From contig JAEWFE010000327.1 of assembly GCA_023389005.1 (NCBI GenBank), forward strand, positions 1 through 6,075: a DNA stretch of 6,075 nucleotides, read 5' to 3'. Shown piece by piece: positions 1 through 5,162 of this stretch. Positions within the stretch are counted from its first letter, which is position 1. Each line of letters starts with the position of its first letter. The notes beneath the pieces were generated by a model. It made no database searches and was not told where the DNA came from. It worked only from the letters and a program-made list of their open reading frames with translations. A program made the position numbers and the translations under genes. The DNA comes from Bacillota bacterium. Lineage in GTDB: Bacteria; Bacillota; Bacilli; Lactobacillales; Enterococcaceae.

Positions 1-6
1 GAAAAA

Positions 7-15
7 TGCTATAAT
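7..15 (+). promoter_or_regulatory. Extended -10 promoter element (P1) upstream of rsmG
   Basis: TGC followed by a perfect TATAAT (10-15) forms an extended -10 element of the sigma-A type, so transcription would start near base 22. Any -35 lies outside the window and was not seen. It would give rsmG a leader of about 135 nt. It could equally belong to a transcript of something that ends just left of the window. Confidence 0.55.
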
Positions 16-54
16 AGATGAAGGAAAAAGCTAGGTTGTTTTTGCGGATAAAGG

Positions 55-83
55 TTTACACTTTGGCGGATTTACGGTAAAGT
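55..83 (+). promoter_or_regulatory. Candidate second promoter (P2) for the rsmG-parAB operon
   Basis: TTTACA (55-60, 5 of 6 to the -35 consensus), a 17-base spacer and TAAAGT (78-83, 4 of 6 to the -10) predict a start near base 90. That start is immediately before the inverted repeat at 95-119. The -10 overlaps a small palindrome, TTTAC-G-GTAAA (71-81), and GCGGAT occurs twice (44-49 and 66-71), which could reflect regulator binding. The -10 is weak, so this is tentative. Confidence 0.4.
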
Positions 84-94
84 AGTAATTGTTC

Positions 95-119
95 TGTGAA
101 ACAAAAATTCTGTTTCACA
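95..119. repeat. Perfect 9-base inverted repeat in the rsmG leader, resembling everted parS half-sites
   Basis: TGTGAAACA (95-103) and TGTTTCACA (111-119) are exact reverse complements around a 7-base spacer. In RNA this would form a hairpin near the 5' end of a P2 transcript. No T-run follows, so it is not a usual intrinsic terminator. The arms contain GTGAAACA and TGTTTCAC, which are the two halves of the established Firmicutes parS consensus TGTTTCACGTGAAACA, but in the outward-facing order and separated. Whether ParB recognises this is unknown. A regulator operator or an RNA structure are alternatives. Confidence 0.6.
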
Positions 120-156
120 AAAGAATCAGTCCTAGTAGAAAAATTGAGGTAAATAG

Positions 157-873
157 ATGAACCCAGAAGAATTTAAAGCGAGTTTGGCGGCAAAGGGCAT
201 TGAATTGACACCAACGCAAATGCAGCAATTTGCACGATATTTTGCCTTGCTGGTGGAGTGGAACGAAAAGATGAATCTAACCGCCATTACGGAAGAAAAA
301 GAAGTCTATCTCAAGCACTTTTATGATTCGATTATGCTTGGTTTGGCCCTACAATTAGATGAAAATGCCAAATTATGTGATGTCGGCTCAGGAGCGGGTT
401 TTCCAAGTATTCCGTTAAAAATTGTTTTTCCTGAGTTAAAGGTGACGATTGTGGACTCGTTAAACAAACGCATCCAGTTTTTAACGCATTTAGCTGCTGA
501 ACTAGGCTTAGAACAGGTGGCGTTTTACCATGATCGGGCGGAAACTTTCGGGCAAAATCCTAAATTCCGCGCACAGTTTGACTATGTGACTGCACGGGCG
601 GTGGCGAGATTGAATGTCTTGAGCGAATTGTGTCTGCCATTAGTGAAAAAACAGGGCTACTTTTATGCACTAAAAGCAGCAAAAAGTGAAGAAGAACTGC
701 AAGAAGCACAAAAAGCCATTGCCACATTAGGCGGAAAATTTATAGAAGATATCGCCTTTACGTTGCCGGAGTTAAACGATGAGCGCCATATTTTAGTGAT
801 TCAAAAGCGCAAAGAAACGCCGAATAAATATCCGCGCAAACCAGGATTACCCAATAAAAAACCGATTCAATAA
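157..873 (+). CDS. rsmG: 16S rRNA (guanine-N7) methyltransferase RsmG (GidB)
   Basis: RsmG transfers a methyl group from S-adenosylmethionine to N7 of the guanine at position 527 (E. coli numbering) in 16S rRNA, acting on the cytoplasmic small ribosomal subunit. Loss of this modification is a known route to low-level streptomycin resistance. The 238-residue length is normal for the family. Visible hallmarks are the N-terminal NEKMNLTAI (36-44), KHFYDSI (53-59), the SAM-binding glycine motif VGSGAGFPS (76-84), the acidic residue of the second Rossmann strand in VDSLNKR (99-105), and TARAVARL (145-152). The basic, proline-rich tail (about 221-238) is probably disordered. The ATG is supported by GAGGT at 146-150, six bases upstream. 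It is the first gene of the run leading into parA, 18 nt downstream. rsmG next to parAB is a classic origin-proximal arrangement. No noc-like gene lies between them, unlike in Bacillus subtilis. Confidence 0.97.
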   Translation: MNPEEFKASLAAKGIELTPTQMQQFARYFALLVEWNEKMNLTAITEEKEVYLKHFYDSIMLGLALQLDENAKLCDVGSGAGFPSIPLKIVFPELKVTIVDSLNKRIQFLTHLAAELGLEQVAFYHDRAETFGQNPKFRAQFDYVTARAVARLNVLSELCLPLVKKQGYFYALKAAKSEEELQEAQKAIATLGGKFIEDIAFTLPELNDERHILVIQKRKETPNKYPRKPGLPNKKPIQ

Positions 874-878
874 TTTAT

Positions 879-885
879 GGAGGTG
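879..885 (+). promoter_or_regulatory. Shine-Dalgarno site that decides the parA start
   Basis: GGAGGTG (879-885) is a near-perfect ribosome binding site placed 6 bases before a TTG codon at 892. The in-frame ATG at 877 shares its last base with this site and has no comparable site upstream, so TTG is the better start. Confidence 0.8.
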
Positions 886-891
886 CACGAG

Positions 892-1656
892 TTGGTACGC
901 ATTATTTCAGTAGCAAATCAAAAAGGAGGCGTTGGTAAGACAACAACGACCGTCAATTTAGGGGCTAGTTTAGCTTATCTTGGCAAAAAAGTGTTGTTAG
1001 TCGATATCGATGCCCAAGGAAATGCAACAAGCGGCGTGGGGATCAGAAAACCCGACGTCAAAGAAGATATTTACGATATTTTAGTCAATGAAGTCGACAT
1101 TAAAGAGACGATTTTACCAACCAGTCGTGAAAATTTATTTATTGTGCCAGCGACTTTACAATTAGCCGGGGCCGAAATTGAATTGACTTCCATGATGGCT
1201 CGTGAGTCTCGTTTGAAATTAGCCTTAGATGAAATTAAAGACGATTACGATTATATTTTGATTGATTGTCCGCCTTCTTTAGGTCATTTAACCATCAATG
1301 CTTTTACCGCGAGTGATTCCATTTTGATTCCGGTACAGTGTGAGTATTATGCCTTAGAAGGTTTGAGTCAGTTATTAAATACGGTTCGTTTGGTGCAAAA
1401 ACATTTCAATCCAGATTTGGCCATTGAAGGGGTCTTGTTGACGATGTTTGATGCCAGAACCAATCTCGGAGCTGAGGTGGTCGAAGAAGTGCGCCGTTAC
1501 TTCCAGGAAAAAGTGTATGAAACGGTGATCCCACGCAATGTCAGACTCTCAGAAGCACCAAGTCATGGCTTGAGCATTATCGATTATGATATTCGTTCAA
1601 AAGGAGCCGAAGTATATCAAGCTCTAGCAAAGGAAGTGTTAGCGCGTGAAAAATAA
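892..1656 (+). CDS. parA: Chromosome-partitioning ATPase ParA (Soj)
   Basis: ParA/Soj is a deviant Walker-type ATPase that binds nucleoid DNA as an ATP-bound dimer. Together with ParB it drives segregation of the origin region; in Bacillus it also modulates DnaA. Numbered from the TTG, the protein has 254 residues, the usual Soj length. The deviant Walker A motif KGGVGKTT is at 11-18, with the signature lysine K11 and the P-loop lysine K16. The A' motif VDIDAQGN is at 37-44 and the Walker B segment ILIDCPPS at 122-129. The TTG start is chosen because GGAGGTG lies at the right distance and because family members begin only a few residues before the first beta strand. An ATG at 877 would add five residues but is covered by the ribosome binding site. 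The 3' end overlaps parB by 11 bases, implying translational coupling. Confidence 0.96.
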   Translation: MVRIISVANQKGGVGKTTTTVNLGASLAYLGKKVLLVDIDAQGNATSGVGIRKPDVKEDIYDILVNEVDIKETILPTSRENLFIVPATLQLAGAEIELTSMMARESRLKLALDEIKDDYDYILIDCPPSLGHLTINAFTASDSILIPVQCEYYALEGLSQLLNTVRLVQKHFNPDLAIEGVLLTMFDARTNLGAEVVEEVRRYFQEKVYETVIPRNVRLSEAPSHGLSIIDYDIRSKGAEVYQALAKEVLAREK

Positions 1657-2521
1657 AGGCAAAGGTTTAGGACGTGGCATCGATGCGTTATTCCAAGATA
1701 TTGAAGAAGTCGATGTGAAAAAAGAAGAAGTGTTGGACTTACCGCTCAATGAATTGCGACCAAATCCTTATCAACCGCGAAAAACTTTTGATGAGCAGTC
1801 GTTAAAAGAATTGGCCAACTCCATCGAACGTTCTGGCGTGTTTCAACCGATTATTGTCCGTCGTTCACAGATTAAAGGGTATGAAATCATTGCCGGAGAA
1901 CGTCGCTTTAGAGCTTCAAAACTTGCGGGCAAAACGGATATTCCCGCAATTATCCGTGACTTTGACGAAGAGATGATGATGCAAATTGCGGTCTTGGAAA
2001 ACTTGCAGCGTGAAGATTTAAATCCGCTAGAAGAAGCCGAGGCCTATGATATGCTGATGAAAAACTTGAAATTAACGCAAGCGCAAGTGGCTGAGCGTTT
2101 AGGCAAGAGTCGTCCGTATATCGCCAATTATTTGCGCTTGTTATCTTTACCAAAATTGGTCAAAGAAATGGTCCAAGAAGAGCGCCTATCGATGGGACAA
2201 GCCCGCACACTACTAGGCTTAAAAGATAAGAGCAATTTATTAAAACTAGCCAACCGTTGCGTCAAAGAAAATCTTACTGTCCGTCAATTGGAAAAACTAG
2301 TTTCTGAGATGAATGAAGCCAAAGAGAAGAAAAAAATTCCGCGCTTGATGAAGGAAAAACCGTATTATTTACGTGAAAGTGAAGAGCGTTTGATGGATAA
2401 ATTTGGCACCAGTGTAGCTATCCAAGAGAAAAACGGCAAAGGAAAAATCGAAATCGAATACCTTTCACAAAATGATTTAACCCGTATTTTAGATATTTTG
2501 GATATTCATTTTGATTCATAA
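1646..2521 (+). CDS. parB: Chromosome-partitioning protein ParB (Spo0J), CTP-dependent DNA clamp
   Basis: ParB binds parS sites near the origin, hydrolyses CTP to slide along DNA, loads SMC condensin and stimulates the ATPase of ParA. The protein has 291 residues. The N-terminus KGLGRGIDALF (6-16) is the ParA-contacting peptide typical of Spo0J. The CTP-binding ParB/Srx fold follows, with NPYQPRK (40-46), GERRFRA (84-90) and ENLQREDLNPLEEAEAY (118-134). A helix-turn-helix for parS recognition is at about 144-163 (TQAQVAERLGKSRPYIANYL), and a C-terminal dimerisation segment ends near residue 290. The start is a GTG inside the end of parA, with AAGGAAG at 1630-1636 as ribosome binding site. All hallmark motifs are present and the frame is intact. 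No good consensus parS was found in the window. Confidence 0.97.
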   Translation: MKNKGKGLGRGIDALFQDIEEVDVKKEEVLDLPLNELRPNPYQPRKTFDEQSLKELANSIERSGVFQPIIVRRSQIKGYEIIAGERRFRASKLAGKTDIPAIIRDFDEEMMMQIAVLENLQREDLNPLEEAEAYDMLMKNLKLTQAQVAERLGKSRPYIANYLRLLSLPKLVKEMVQEERLSMGQARTLLGLKDKSNLLKLANRCVKENLTVRQLEKLVSEMNEAKEKKKIPRLMKEKPYYLRESEERLMDKFGTSVAIQEKNGKGKIEIEYLSQNDLTRILDILDIHFDS

Positions 2522-2536
2522 AAATAAGGAAGCAAT

Positions 2537-2608
2537 TTGCTAGGCTATTCCTTGATGAAAGTCCGTGAAAAATTAGCGAAAAAAGAAATAGGTGAGGCGT
2601 ATGTTTGA
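2537..2608 (+). CDS. Possible 23-codon leader ORF between parB and the DUF951 gene
   Basis: A TTG at 2537 follows AAGGAAG (2526-2532) by four bases and opens a 23-codon frame. It contains an internal ATG at 2555 and stops at 2606-2608, eight bases inside the next gene. The predicted product ends in a charged stretch (KVREKLAKKEIGEAY). The overlap with the downstream start would allow translational coupling. Nothing about the peptide is recognised. It may simply be a short open frame in a 79-nt spacer, or the remnant of a lost gene. Confidence 0.2.
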   Translation: MLGYSLMKVREKLAKKEIGEAYV

Positions 2609-2789
2609 TTTAAATGATATTGTTGAAATGAAAAAACCGCATGCCTGTAAGACGAATCGTTGGCAAATCATTCGCATGGGTGCCGATATCAAAATAAAAT
2701 GTCTAGGATGCGAGCATATCGTCATGATGCCTAGACGCGAATTTACCAAAAAAATGAAGAAAATATTAGTGAAAGCTGAGGAACAATAA
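2601..2789 (+). CDS. DUF951 family small protein (YyzM-like)
   Basis: This is a 62-residue cytoplasmic protein of the DUF951 family, whose function is not established. The family pattern is clear: an N-terminal DLNDIVEMKKPHAC (3-16), then WQIIRMGADIKIKCLGC (21-37), then MMPRREF. The conserved Cys16, Cys34 and Cys37 with His14 suggest a small metal-binding, possibly zinc-ribbon-like, fold; this is an inference. The ATG at 2601 is chosen over an in-frame GTG at 2592, because the GTG lies within the ribosome binding sequence AGGTGAGG (2590-2597) and family members begin with MF or similar. It sits between parB and ychF, as in many Firmicutes, and ends 2 nt before ychF. Confidence 0.9.
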   Translation: MFDLNDIVEMKKPHACKTNRWQIIRMGADIKIKCLGCEHIVMMPRREFTKKMKKILVKAEEQ

Positions 2790-2791
2790 AA

Positions 2792-3892
2792 ATGGCATTA
2801 ACTGCTGGAATTGTAGGTTTACCAAATGTCGGCAAATCTACTTTATTTAACGCAATTACAAAAGCTGGCGCAGAAGCAGCGAACTATCCTTTTGCGACAA
2901 TCGATCCTAACGTCGGCATGGTGGAAGTCCCTGATTGGCGTTTGAAACGATTAACAGAATTAGTCAAACCGAAAAAAGAAGTCCCAACCACCTTTGAATT
3001 TACCGATATTGCCGGAATTGTAAAAGGCGCAAGTAAAGGGGAAGGACTAGGAAACCAATTTTTAAGCCACATTCGTCAAGTGGATGCGATTTGTCATGTG
3101 GTGCGTTGCTTTGATGATGAGAATATTACCCACGTTGAAGGTCGCGTGGATCCGATTGCCGATATCGAAACGATTAATTTAGAGTTGGTGCTAGCGGACT
3201 TGGAATCTGTGAACAAACGCTATACTCGTGTAGCCAAAGTCGCTAAAACCAAAGATAAAGATGCGGTGGCGGAATTGGCAGTCTTAGATAAGATTAAACC
3301 TGTTTTAGAAGAAGGAAAATCTGCTCGTAGCGTCGAATTTAGCGAAGAAGAACAAAAAATTGTGAAAGGACTATTCTTATTAACAACCAAACCTGTCTTG
3401 TACGTGGCAAACGTGGCAGAAGATGAAGTGGCAGATGGCGAGAACAATCCGTATGTCAAACAAGTGAAGGAATTTGCAGCAAGTGAAAATGCAGAAGTCA
3501 TCATTGTTTGTGCACGGGCAGAAGAAGAAATTGCCGAGTTAGAAGAAGAGGACAAAGCTGAATTTTTAGAAGCGATGGGCATTGAAGAATCAGGCTTAGA
3601 TCAATTAATTCGTGCAGCCTATGATTTATTAGGCTTAGCGACTTACTTTACAGCCGGTGAGCAAGAAGTCCGTGCTTGGACCTTTAGAAAAGGGATGAAA
3701 GCTCCTCAATGTGCGGGGATTATCCACTCTGACTTTGAACGAGGCTTTATCCGTGCTGAAACCGTATCTTTTGAAGACTTGGATCATTATGGGACGATGC
3801 ATGCGGCGAAAGAAGCTGGTCGTGTCCGTTTAGAAGGTAAAGATTACGAAGTGCAAGACGGCGATATTATGCTCTTTAGATTTAACGTTTAA
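2792..3892 (+). CDS. ychF: Redox-sensitive ribosome-binding ATPase/GTPase YchF (EngD)
   Basis: YchF is an Obg-family P-loop NTPase that prefers ATP over GTP, binds ribosomes and is linked to translation and oxidative-stress responses. The 366-residue length is standard. The P-loop GLPNVGKS is at 9-16, NYPFATIDPN at 31-40 and the G3 motif DIAG at 72-75. The G4 position reads NVAE (207-210) instead of the canonical NKxD; this Nxx(E) form underlies the ATP preference of the family. A helical insertion lies between the G3 and G4 motifs, and a C-terminal TGS domain runs from about 284 to 365 (YFTAGEQEVRAWTF). GAGGA at 2779-2783 is the ribosome binding site. It is the last gene of the left-hand run. 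No clear terminator follows, and a new promoter starts within 35 nt. Confidence 0.97.
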   Translation: MALTAGIVGLPNVGKSTLFNAITKAGAEAANYPFATIDPNVGMVEVPDWRLKRLTELVKPKKEVPTTFEFTDIAGIVKGASKGEGLGNQFLSHIRQVDAICHVVRCFDDENITHVEGRVDPIADIETINLELVLADLESVNKRYTRVAKVAKTKDKDAVAELAVLDKIKPVLEEGKSARSVEFSEEEQKIVKGLFLLTTKPVLYVANVAEDEVADGENNPYVKQVKEFAASENAEVIIVCARAEEEIAELEEEDKAEFLEAMGIEESGLDQLIRAAYDLLGLATYFTAGEQEVRAWTFRKGMKAPQCAGIIHSDFERGFIRAETVSFEDLDHYGTMHAAKEAGRVRLEGKDYEVQDGDIMLFRFNV

Positions 3893-3920
3893 AAAAGTTC
3901 TATCACAAAGCCTAAAATTT

Positions 3921-3929
3921 TGTTACAAT
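3921..3929 (+). promoter_or_regulatory. Extended -10 promoter for the DUF1129 gene
   Basis: TGT followed by TACAAT (3924-3929, 5 of 6) forms an extended -10 element in the ychF-DUF1129 gap. Only a poor -35 can be seen (CTATCA at 3900-3905, spacer 18), as is usual for extended -10 promoters. The start would be near 3936, leaving a leader of about 54 nt that contains the palindrome at 3947-3964. Confidence 0.6.
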
Positions 3930-3946
3930 GTAGATAAGAATCCGCT

Positions 3947-3964
3947 TTACTGACTATTCAGTAA
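3947..3964. repeat. 18-base palindrome in the DUF1129 gene leader (possible operator)
   Basis: TTACTGA (3947-3953) and TCAGTAA (3958-3964) are perfect 7-base inverted arms around CTAT. The element lies about 11-28 bases after the predicted transcription start. It is a plausible repressor operator of the dyad type used by TetR-like regulators. As RNA it would be only a weak hairpin, and no T-run follows. Confidence 0.4.
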
Positions 3965-3989
3965 TTGGAAAGGGGAACTTGGAAAGTAG

Positions 3990-4688
3990 ATGGAAGTAGA
4001 AACACTTAGAGAATATGTTGCACAAAACCGCGAGTTAGAAACACAACTCACCAAGCGTAATCAGCAATATATTTTTGACTTGAAAAAAGCATTAAACGCA
4101 GCGAACCTCTCTGAAGAAGAATTAGCCGTTGTTTTACATGAGATGTTGCCAGTTTTGGTGCGTGAACAAAAAAGTGGCGTCACTGCGCGTCAATTGTTTG
4201 GCACTGTTTCTGAGCGTACAGATGCGATTATTAATAAACCAGCCGAAGAAACCAAACCAAATAGCCAACCAGTGATGATTTGGTTAGATAATTTCTTATT
4301 GTTATTGGGATTATTCGGTCTGTTTATCGGTCTGGTTGCTCAGTTTAGCAAAGGACAAGCCCAACCATATGGCGTGTTGACGTTATTTGGTACGGCAGCA
4401 GTTGGGGGCTGGGTCTTCTATCTGATGCACCGCTATGTCTATCAATACCAAATGCCTGGTGCAGATGTGAAAAAACGTCCTCGTGGGGGCAAAGTCATCG
4501 CCATTTTAGTAGGAAGCTTCCTACTTTGGTTTGTCGTAATCATGGGAAGTGCCTTGATTCCACAGCCAATCTTAAATCCAATTATTATGATGATTTTAGG
4601 GGCCATTGCTTTAGGCTTGCGTTTCTATTTGAAGAAAAAATTCAATATCGTCAGCAGCCTATCCAGCCCACGCACTCGTCAAAAATAA
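3990..4688 (+). CDS. DUF1129 family integral membrane protein
   Basis: The protein has 232 residues and matches the DUF1129 family of Firmicutes membrane proteins, whose function is unknown. The N-terminal ~90 residues are soluble and mostly helical. They carry the family-typical segment from YIFDLKKAL (27-35) through LSEEE (40-44) to a glycine-containing TARQLFGT (65-72). Four hydrophobic segments follow, at about 97-117, 128-147, 168-190 and 194-213, and the tail is basic. The loop between segments 2 and 3 is strongly basic (KKRPRGGK, 161-168), which suggests that it faces the cytoplasm. The ribosome binding site is not ideal: AGGGGA (3971-3976) is 13 bases away and GGAAAG (3981-3986) only 3, so initiation may be moderate. 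It has its own promoter and terminator and is therefore probably monocistronic. Confidence 0.85.
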   Translation: MEVETLREYVAQNRELETQLTKRNQQYIFDLKKALNAANLSEEELAVVLHEMLPVLVREQKSGVTARQLFGTVSERTDAIINKPAEETKPNSQPVMIWLDNFLLLLGLFGLFIGLVAQFSKGQAQPYGVLTLFGTAAVGGWVFYLMHRYVYQYQMPGADVKKRPRGGKVIAILVGSFLLWFVVIMGSALIPQPILNPIIMMILGAIALGLRFYLKKKFNIVSSLSSPRTRQK

Positions 4689-4693
4689 AATAA

Positions 4694-4746
4694 AAAACAA
4701 CAGAGCTTACAAACGGAGAAATTTCGTTTGCAGGCTCTGTTGTTTT
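4694..4746. terminator. Strong bidirectional intrinsic terminator
   Basis: A 22-base stem (4694-4715 with 4725-4746) has only two non-Watson-Crick positions and a 9-base loop. On the + strand it ends in TTGTTTT and closes the DUF1129 transcript six bases after the stop codon. On the - strand the stem is followed by a longer, almost pure T tract (complement of 4678-4697). It would therefore also stop leftward transcripts, such as the one predicted from the peptide gene at 4981-5067. Confidence 0.92.
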
Positions 4747-4819
4747 GTGTGACACTATCCATCATCATATATGTAATAAAAAATCTTTTCAAACTAATAA
4801 GAATAGTTTTTTAATCGAT

Positions 4820-4848
4820 TTGAAATTAAAAATAAATTAAAGTACAAT
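4820..4848 (+). promoter_or_regulatory. Sigma-A-type promoter reading toward the regulator and antisense to the peptide gene
   Basis: TTGAAA (4820-4825, 5 of 6) and TACAAT (4843-4848, 5 of 6) are separated by exactly 17 bases, the best -35/-10 pair in the right half of the window. The start would be near 4855. The transcript would pass antisense through the peptide gene (4981-5067) and could continue as a roughly 308-nt leader into the regulator gene. No strong terminator lies in between. A separate noncoding or antisense RNA is the alternative. Confidence 0.55.
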
Positions 4849-4866
4849 GTGGTTATAAAGAAAGCG

Positions 4867-4950
4867 ATGTTTCGGAAAAAATCTTACAGCGATATCCAAC
4901 TTTCCGATATTTTAACATTCATCGGTATTAGTAACTTAACTTATAAATAA
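4867..4950 (+). CDS. Doubtful 27-codon ORF downstream of the 4820-4848 promoter
   Basis: The ATG at 4867 opens 27 codons starting MFRKKSYSDIQL and ending LTYK before a TAA. It lies about 12 bases after the predicted transcript start. Upstream there is only AAAGAAAG, without a real GG core, so ribosome binding would be weak. The product is mixed polar and hydrophobic, is not a recognised family, and does not resemble a pheromone precursor. It may be chance. Confidence 0.15.
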   Translation: MFRKKSYSDIQLSDILTFIGISNLTYK

Positions 4951-4980
4951 ACTTTTCAACTTTTACAAAATGTAGATAAA

Positions 4981-5067
4981 CTATTTTGGAATGACGATTA
5001 TGCTGATTGCAAAAATGACGAATAGAAGATAGGAAAGTCTTTGTTGTATAAAATTATCTTTTCTCAT
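4981..5067 (-). CDS. Candidate pheromone-precursor peptide (SHP-like), divergent from the Rgg regulator
   Basis: This is a 28-codon gene on the complementary strand, ATG at 5067-5065 and TAG at 4983-4981. The N-terminus MRKDNFIQQR is charged and polar. Residues 11-26 are almost wholly hydrophobic, and the peptide ends AISIIVIPK. The ribosome binding site AAAGAAAGGTG (complement of 5076-5086) is 8 bases from the ATG, and an extended -10 promoter lies at 5101-5106. Short hydrophobic peptide (SHP) precursors that partner streptococcal Rgg2/Rgg3-type regulators have the same length, charge layout, divergent position and Ile/Val-rich C-terminus. Those are matured at the membrane (Eep protease), exported, then re-imported by oligopeptide permease. 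By analogy the active form would be the last 7-9 residues; this is an inference. The acidic residue common at the start of mature SHPs is replaced here by Ser or Ala. Alternatives are a small membrane protein or a type I toxin, since a promoter at 4820-4848 would give antisense RNA. The charged, acidic C-terminus of Fst-like toxins is absent. Confidence 0.65.
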   Translation of the reverse strand: MRKDNFIQQRLSYLLFVIFAISIIVIPK

Positions 5068-5100
5068 AATAAACACACCTTTCTTTTTTTATTTTTAGCT

Positions 5101-5129
5101 ATTTTATCAAACAAATGCAATATTGGCAT
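5101..5129 (-). promoter_or_regulatory. Promoter of the divergent peptide gene
   Basis: Read on the - strand, TGA-TAAAAT gives an extended -10 (hexamer = complement of 5101-5106, 5 of 6). A 17-base spacer separates it from ATGCCA (complement of 5124-5129, 4 of 6) as the -35. Transcription would start near 5094, giving a leader of about 27 nt before the ATG at 5067. The 18-base box at 5131-5148 begins one base beyond the -35, a position suited to an activator or repressor that touches RNA polymerase. Confidence 0.6.
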
Positions 5130-5131
5130 TT
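5113..5131. repeat. Imperfect palindrome overlapping the peptide promoter
   Basis: AAATGCAATATTGGCATTT is a 19-base dyad, perfect except for one missing base (GC against GGC) around the central AATATT. It covers the -35 and part of the spacer of the leftward promoter and touches the 18-base box at 5131. It could be an additional operator; AT-rich sequence makes chance symmetry more likely. Confidence 0.4.
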
Positions 5132-5148
5132 TTATCCCTAATATGCAA
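5131..5148 (+). repeat. 18-base box, copy A, between peptide and regulator genes
   Basis: TTTATCCC-TA-ATATGCAA lies one base upstream of the -35 of the leftward peptide promoter and two bases before the GAGGAG ribosome binding site of the regulator. A second copy at 6050-6067 differs only at the two central bases. In the streptococcal Rgg2/3 systems the regulator binds a conserved box just upstream of the -35 of the shp promoter; this copy has the same placement. Binding here is inferred. An alternative is a conserved -10-like element (TAATAT at 5139-5144) for the rightward gene, but no matching -35 was found. Confidence 0.6.
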
Positions 5149-5162
5149 ATGAGGAGATTCAA

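Larger units (their letters stand above)
4747..4980. other. AT-rich intergenic stretch between terminator and peptide gene
   Basis: This stretch holds one good + strand promoter (4820-4848) and one doubtful 27-codon frame (4867-4950). It also has a modest inverted repeat, TCGGAAA (4872-4878) with TTTCCGA (4901-4907), lacking a proper T-run. No tRNA, known riboswitch or insertion-sequence end was recognised. Much of it would be the 3' untranslated part of the leftward peptide transcript if that runs to the terminator at 4694-4746. Confidence 0.5.

Noticed and set aside
95..119. Leader hairpin considered as a transcription attenuator for rsmG
   Set aside because: The stem is followed by AAAGAATC rather than a T-run, and no competing antiterminator pairing was found.
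1950..2153. Open frame of 67 codons on the - strand inside parB
   Set aside because: It lies wholly opposite conserved ParB coding sequence, has no family signature and is a shadow of the true frame.
2365..2380. Sequence with ACGTGAAA core in parB considered as a parS site, since Bacillus carries parS within spo0J
   Set aside because: Only 11 of 16 positions match the consensus, a level expected by chance about once or twice in a window of this size.
2884..3072. Open frame of 62 codons on the - strand inside ychF
   Set aside because: It is antisense to the conserved G-domain of YchF and has no sign of independent function.
3220..3582. Open frame of 120 codons on the - strand inside ychF
   Set aside because: Its Ser/Ala-rich translation is the typical mirror of Glu-, Ala- and Lys-rich coding on the other strand; it is a shadow.
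4664..4750. - strand frame starting near the ATGATG just right of the terminator
   Set aside because: It would be encoded mostly by the terminator stem and its T tract, with no ribosome binding site.
4872..4907. Inverted repeat TCGGAAA/TTTCCGA considered as a terminator
   Set aside because: The stem is only 7 bases with a loop over 20 bases, and no proper T-run follows on either strand.
4991..5032. 13-codon + strand frame (ATG at 4991) antisense to the peptide gene
   Set aside because: It is very short, lacks a real ribosome binding site and lies opposite the better supported peptide frame.
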